A stretch of DNA of 16,147 nucleotides from contig NCBD01000008.1 of assembly GCA_002255315.1 (NCBI GenBank), positions 1 to 16,147 on the forward strand. Reading direction: 5' to 3'. Source of the stretch: Actinobacteria bacterium 21-64-8 (GTDB taxonomy: Bacteria; Actinomycetota; Acidimicrobiia; Acidimicrobiales; RAAP-2). The position numbers were made by a program, and so were the translations under genes. Shown here in pieces: positions 12,991-16,147 of the stretch; the stretch's first letter is position 1; each line of letters opens with the position of its first letter. The notes beneath the pieces are model-generated. The model searched no databases and was not told where the DNA came from. It worked only from the letters and a program-made list of their open reading frames with translations.

Positions 12991-14289
12991 CTAGAGCAGC
13001 GTGAAGCGAGCGCGCAGCGAATCGAGAAAACGCTCGACAAAGTCCGCCCTCGTCGCTTCGACCATGATCCGCACCACCGGTTCGGTGCCCGAGGGTCGAA
13101 TCAGAAGACGCACGTCGTGATCGTTGAGGGCGTAGTGAACACGCCACGTCTCAAAGTTCGTTCGCACGGCCTCTTCTTCGAAGTGTTCACGCGCGACGTT
13201 CACCAGGGCTTGGGGCACGCGCGTCCACGCGCGACGCGCGCGCTCGGCGAGGTCACCGTGGCGAAGGAGGTAGTCGCACAACAACAGACCCGTCAAGAGT
13301 CCGTCGCCGGTCGCGGCGAAGTCACGAAAAATAAGGTGCCCCGACTGCTCGCCGCCGAGGAGCCACCCGCGCTCTTCGAGCGCCACCAGCACGTTGCGGT
13401 CCCCGACGTCGGTCTCGACCACGGCGACGCCGAGCGTTTCGAAGGCGCGCAGTACGCCGAGATTGCTCATCGACGTGAGGGCCACTCCCCCGCCGAGCGT
13501 GCCGTGCGCGAGTCGATCGCTCGCGAACAGCACCATGAGGTCGTCACCGTTGCGTACGTGGCCCTCGGCGTCGACGGCGATCAAGCGATCGGCGTCGCCG
13601 TCAAAGGCCAGTCCGACGTTGGCGCCGTGTTCCTTGACGGCGGCGATCAGTTGGGTCACGTCGGTGGAACCCGCGTTGAGGTTGATATTCGTGCCGTTGG
13701 GTGCGGCGTGCAAGACCGTGAGCGTCGCGCCCGTCGCCAAAAAGAGTTCGGGCGCGACGTGCGACGCGGCGCCGTTCGCGCAGTCAATCACGACGCGCAG
13801 CGCGGAGAGATCCGCGGGCACGAGTTCGCGCAGACGCGCGCGGTACTGGGCTTCGGCCGCGTCGTCGATCGCGGGCAACGTGAAGTGCAGCGTCGTGGGT
13901 TCGGGCGCGAGGGCGAGGGCCGCTTCGAGTTCGAGTTCGCGCGAGCGATCGAGTTTCGAGCCCCCGAGTCCAAGGACCTTCAAGCCGTTGTCGTAGTAGG
14001 GGTTGTGCGACGCCGAGACGACGACGCCCGCCCCCCGGCGCGACTGGGCCACGAAGGCCACGCCGGGCGTCGTAAAAAAGCCCAGGTGCACGCCCTCGGC
14101 CCCGCCCTCGCGCAGTCCCGCGAGCACCGCCCCCGCGAGGGCCGGTGAACTTTCACGGGTGTCGTAGCCGACGTAGGTCGTCGAGGCGAGCACGCGCGCG
14201 ACGGCCCAACCGAGTTGGTAGGCGATCGTGAGGGTGACTTCGTCGCCGAAACGTCCGCGAATGCCGTCCGTACCAAAGCGCACGGGCAC
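12991..14289 (-). CDS. glmM: Phosphoglucosamine mutase
   Basis: 432 residues, slightly short of the usual 440-450. Converts glucosamine-6-phosphate to glucosamine-1-phosphate, the step after GlmS. All alpha-D-phosphohexomutase signatures are present in order: FGTDGIRG (5-12); VVSASHNPYYDNG (90-102) with Ser94 the phosphoserine; magnesium loop DGDADR (230-235); sugar loop GGEQSGH (312-318); and phosphate-binding RPSGTEP (398-404). The start is GTG, 5 bases after the rpsI stop, with no clear Shine-Dalgarno, so coupling to rpsI translation is likely; a second in-frame GTG two codons in would also serve. Linkage to rpsI on one side and glmS on the other is the standard actinobacterial arrangement. 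Confidence 0.97.
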   Translation of the reverse strand: MPVRFGTDGIRGRFGDEVTLTIAYQLGWAVARVLASTTYVGYDTRESSPALAGAVLAGLREGGAEGVHLGFFTTPGVAFVAQSRRGAGVVVSASHNPYYDNGLKVLGLGGSKLDRSRELELEAALALAPEPTTLHFTLPAIDDAAEAQYRARLRELVPADLSALRVVIDCANGAASHVAPELFLATGATLTVLHAAPNGTNINLNAGSTDVTQLIAAVKEHGANVGLAFDGDADRLIAVDAEGHVRNGDDLMVLFASDRLAHGTLGGGVALTSMSNLGVLRAFETLGVAVVETDVGDRNVLVALEERGWLLGGEQSGHLIFRDFAATGDGLLTGLLLCDYLLRHGDLAERARRAWTRVPQALVNVAREHFEEEAVRTNFETWRVHYALNDHDVRLLIRPSGTEPVVRIMVEATRADFVERFLDSLRARFTLL

Positions 14290-14294
14290 GGGTA

Positions 14295-14687
14295 TTAACG
14301 CTTCGAGTACTGAGGCGCCTTACGAGCCTTCTTGAGGCCGTACTTCTTCGTTTCCTTCTTGCGCGAGTCACGCGTCAAGAGGCCGGCCTTCTTCAGGGCC
14401 GGACGAACGGTCTCGTCAATTTCCAAGAGCGAACGCGAGATACCGAGGCGAAGCGCCCCCGCTTGACCGGCGACGCCGCCGCCTTCGATCGTGACGTCAA
14501 TGTCGTAGGTCTGCTGGGCGTCGAGCAAGCGAAGCGGCTCCATCACCATCTGGCGGTGCGTCGCCGAGGTGAAGTAGTTGTCAAAGGCGCGCGAGTTGAT
14601 CGTGATGGTGCCAGTACCCGGGCGCAGACGTACGCGCGCGACGGCCTCTTTGCGACGACCAGTGGTTTGAGTTAGCGGGGAAGTCAC
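14295..14687 (-). CDS. rpsI: 30S ribosomal protein S9
   Basis: 130 residues. S9 binds 16S rRNA in the small-subunit head, and its C-terminal tail reaches the P-site tRNA. The sequence matches the family end to end: [13 protein letters not shown] (9-21), [27 protein letters not shown] (73-91), and the basic tail [12 protein letters not shown] with the conserved terminal Lys-Arg. The start is GTG at 14687, supported by AAGGAG four bases upstream. That Shine-Dalgarno overlaps the rplM stop codon. Confidence 0.98.
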   Translation of the reverse strand: MTSPLTQTTGRRKEAVARVRLRPGTGTITINSRAFDNYFTSATHRQMVMEPLRLLDAQQTYDIDVTIEGGGVAGQAGALRLGISRSLLEIDETVRPALKKAGLLTRDSRKKETKKYGLKKARKAPQYSKR

Positions 14688-14691
14688 GGTG

Positions 14692-14697
14692 CTCCTT
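14692..14697 (-). promoter_or_regulatory. rpsI ribosome binding site overlapping the rplM stop
   Basis: Minus-strand AAGGAG sits within TTAAGGAG, sharing two bases with the rplM TAA, 4 bases before the rpsI GTG. It supports coupled, near-equal translation of L13 and S9. Confidence 0.75.
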
Positions 14698-15142
14698 AAG
14701 CGCGGCGAATGGCCGAGGTGTCGTAGGGCTGGGGCGCCTGGGCGGCGTGGGGGTGTTCGCTACCGGCGTAGACGAAGAGCTTGTCCATCTGGGCGCGACC
14801 CAAGCGATTGCGCGGGACCATGCCCTTGATGGCGTCAAAGACCAACTTCGCCGGGTCTTCGTCCATCAACTTCTGCCACGAGGTCGAGCGCAGTCCGCCC
14901 GGATAGCCCGAGTGGCGGTACTGGAAGTTCTGCGCGGCCTTGTTGGCGGTCACGACAATCTTGTCGGCGTTCACGATCACGATGTAGTCACCGGTGTCGA
15001 CGTGGGGTGCGAAATAGGGGCGGTGCTTACCGCGCAGCAGCGACGCGGCGACCGTCGCGAGACGACCGAGAATGAGCCCATCGGCGTCGATGAGGTGCCA
15101 CTCGCGGGTGATCTCGTTGACCTTGGGTGAATAGGTGCGCAC
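14696..15142 (-). CDS. rplM: 50S ribosomal protein L13
   Basis: 148 residues, typical. L13 binds 23S rRNA and is an early assembly protein of the large subunit. Conserved blocks: [17 protein letters not shown] (13-29), [53 protein letters not shown] and [14 protein letters not shown]. The start is GTG at 15142, with AAGGA upstream at good spacing. It is the first gene of the ten-gene minus-strand operon, with promoter-like and hairpin elements in its leader. In E. coli, L13 represses its own rplM-rpsI operon, so autogenous control here is plausible but not shown. Confidence 0.98.
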   Translation of the reverse strand: MRTYSPKVNEITREWHLIDADGLILGRLATVAASLLRGKHRPYFAPHVDTGDYIVIVNADKIVVTANKAAQNFQYRHSGYPGGLRSTSWQKLMDEDPAKLVFDAIKGMVPRNRLGRAQMDKLFVYAGSEHPHAAQAPQPYDTSAIRRA

Positions 15143-15164
15143 AACTCTTCCTTCAGCGAAAACT

Positions 15165-15186
15165 TTCGAGGCCCCACGGGCTCGAA
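15165..15186 (-). promoter_or_regulatory. Hairpin in the rplM leader, possible autoregulatory element
   Basis: In the minus-strand leader TTCGAG pairs with CTCGAA, and inside it CCC can pair with GGG beside a bulged base, giving a compact hairpin of about nine pairs. It ends about 22 bases before the rplM GTG, upstream of the ribosome site. It could be an L13-responsive leader element or simply a 5' stabiliser. Confidence 0.4.
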
Positions 15187-15196
15187 GGGACTCTCC

Positions 15197-15226
15197 ATCT
15201 TAGGAAAAAAATGGCCTCGGGGGCAA
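15197..15226 (-). promoter_or_regulatory. Candidate promoter of the rplM operon
   Basis: On the minus strand TTGCCC (15226-15221) and TAAGAT (15202-15197) are 18 bases apart, each matching the sigma70 consensus at 4 of 6 positions, with a T-rich stretch just before the -10. The expected transcript start is near 15190, giving a leader of about 50 bases that includes the hairpin. Confidence 0.45.
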
Positions 15227-15256
15227 ATTTTGGCCACAATCGTCCCCACAGACACC

Positions 15257-15273
15257 GTTTGGGGCGTCCAAAC
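15257..15273 (-). terminator. Hairpin just after the M13 peptidase gene, weak terminator candidate
   Basis: GTTTGG-N5-CCAAAC forms a perfect 6-bp stem 10 bases past the peptidase stop. It lacks a following U-tract, so it is at best a weak or non-canonical terminator, or a 3'-end stabiliser between the peptidase gene and the rplM promoter. Confidence 0.3.
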
Positions 15274-15283
15274 CGCGCCGCGC

Positions 15284-16147
15284 CTACCAGATCGTGACGC
15301 GTTCGGCGGGATCGAGCCACATCTTGTCCCCCTCGCTCACCCCAAAGGCTTCGTAGAAGGCGTCGAGATTGCGCGCGATCTGATTGCAGCGAAACTCACT
15401 GGGTGAGTGCGGGTCGACGGTCAAGAGGAACTCGACGTCCTCGTCGCGGTTCTTGCCCTGCCAGGCGAGCGCCCAGGCGAAAAAGAAGCGCTGGGCGCCG
15501 GTGAAGCCGTCAATGATCGGTGGCTCGGCACCGTTGAGCGAGAGCAGGTAGGCCTTCCACGCGATTCCCGCGCCACCGAGATCGCCAATATTCTCGCCCA
15601 GGGTAAAAGCACCGTTCACGTGCAGGTTGGGCTGTTGGCGCGGCGAGAGCGCGTCGTACTGGGCGATGAGTTTGTTGGTGCGCTCGACGAAGGCCGCGCG
15701 GTCCTCTGCGGTCCACCAGTCGCGGCGCAGTCCGGTGCCGTCAGACTTCGAGCCCTGGTCGTCGAAGCCGTGACCGATCTCGTGACCAATGACCGCGCCA
15801 ATGGCGCCAAAGTTCTCGGCGGCGTCGCGGTCCTCACCGAAAAAGGGCGGTTGGAGAATCGCCGCGGGAAAGGTGATGTCGTTATAGGTCGCGTAGTAAA
15901 AGGCGTTCACGGTTTGCGGGGTCGTCAACCACTCGGTGCGGTCAACTGGCTCGTCGATCTTTTTGAGCTCTCGCGCGAGTTCAAAGGCGTTCGCGCGCGC
16001 AATGTTGCCCATGAGATCGTCGGGGGCAATCTCGAGTTGACTGAAGTCTCGCCACGTGTCGGGGTAACCGATTTTCGGAGTGAACAGCGCCAACTTTTCG
16101 AGCGCGCGTTCGCGCGTCGCGGCACTCATCCACTCGAGCTCTCGAAT
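15284..16147 (-). CDS. M13 family metallopeptidase (PepO/Zmp1-like), 5' part outside window
   Basis: The C-terminal 287 residues of a zinc endopeptidase of the neprilysin family; full bacterial members are about 630-690 residues. The frame continues through the right edge (ELEWMSAATRERALEKL), so the Met at 16129 is internal. Seen in order: KIGYPDTWRD; NAFYYATYND (substrate-binding NAFY); HEIGHGFDDQGS, containing the HExxH zinc motif; GENIGDLGG, giving the third zinc ligand Glu; the Arg block PSEFRCNQIARNLDAFYEAF; and a final ERVTIW in place of the family's usual C-x-x-W ending. The M. tuberculosis relative Zmp1 has no signal peptide; whether this one does cannot be seen. It lies upstream of rplM on the same strand but is probably a separate transcript, given the promoter-like sequence and hairpin between. 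Confidence 0.95.
   Translation of the reverse strand: MRELEWMSAATRERALEKLALFTPKIGYPDTWRDFSQLEIAPDDLMGNIARANAFELARELKKIDEPVDRTEWLTTPQTVNAFYYATYNDITFPAAILQPPFFGEDRDAAENFGAIGAVIGHEIGHGFDDQGSKSDGTGLRRDWWTAEDRAAFVERTNKLIAQYDALSPRQQPNLHVNGAFTLGENIGDLGGAGIAWKAYLLSLNGAEPPIIDGFTGAQRFFFAWALAWQGKNRDEDVEFLLTVDPHSPSEFRCNQIARNLDAFYEAFGVSEGDKMWLDPAERVTIW

Noticed and set aside
12550-14148. Long plus-strand open frame (532 codons) antisense to glmS and glmM
   Set aside because: The minus strand encodes two full-length, motif-complete enzymes here. The antisense frame has no recognisable domain and is expected from high-GC codon bias.

Overview
The window looks like chromosome from a high-GC actinobacterium (Actinomycetota), most likely a non-mycelial lineage such as Acidimicrobiia. 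The evidence is the minus-strand order rplM-rpsI-glmM-glmS-acpS-alr-(udg)-tsaE-tsaB-rimI, which resembles the housekeeping cluster of mycobacteria and streptomycetes; a homologue of the mycobacterial Rv1355c ('MoeY') family; and very frequent GTG starts. The class-level placement is inference.

Layout from left to right. (1) 1-1592, minus: a GAF-GGDEF protein cut by the left edge just as an EAL-like domain begins. (2) 1764-2760, plus: a two-gene island of a ribbon-helix-helix protein and a PIN-fold-like protein. It is laid out like a toxin-antitoxin pair, but the PIN acidic residues are nearly all replaced. (3) 2832-5714, minus: a 960-residue three-part protein with a putative acyltransferase-like N-terminus, an E1/ThiF-type adenylation domain and a nitroreductase-like flavin domain. 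This is the most intriguing gene here. (4) A 492-base divergent intergenic region with symmetric elements. (5) 6207-7217, plus: a secreted protein with two Cys-containing Ig-like repeats and an OmpA-like C-terminus. (6) 7218-7427: a short convergent gap holding a perfect 14-base inverted repeat. (7) 7428-15142, minus: a compact ten-gene operon covering ribosomal proteins L13/S9, amino-sugar and peptidoglycan precursor supply (GlmM, GlmS, Alr), AcpS, an iron-sulfur uracil-DNA glycosylase, the tRNA t6A factors TsaE and TsaB, and RimI. Stops and starts overlap by a few bases at most junctions, so translational coupling is likely. A promoter-like sequence and a hairpin lie ahead of rplM. (8) 15284-16147, minus: the C-terminal part of an M13 (PepO/Zmp1-type) metallopeptidase running off the right edge.

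The right half is ordinary housekeeping DNA with two departures from the usual actinobacterial cluster: a UDG gene sits between alr and tsaE, and tsaD does not follow rimI. The left half (1600-7430) is accessory in character. The RHH/PIN pair and the secreted protein use more A/T-ending codons than the operon, which hints at different histories. No tRNA, rRNA, CRISPR array, transposase or phage gene was recognised.
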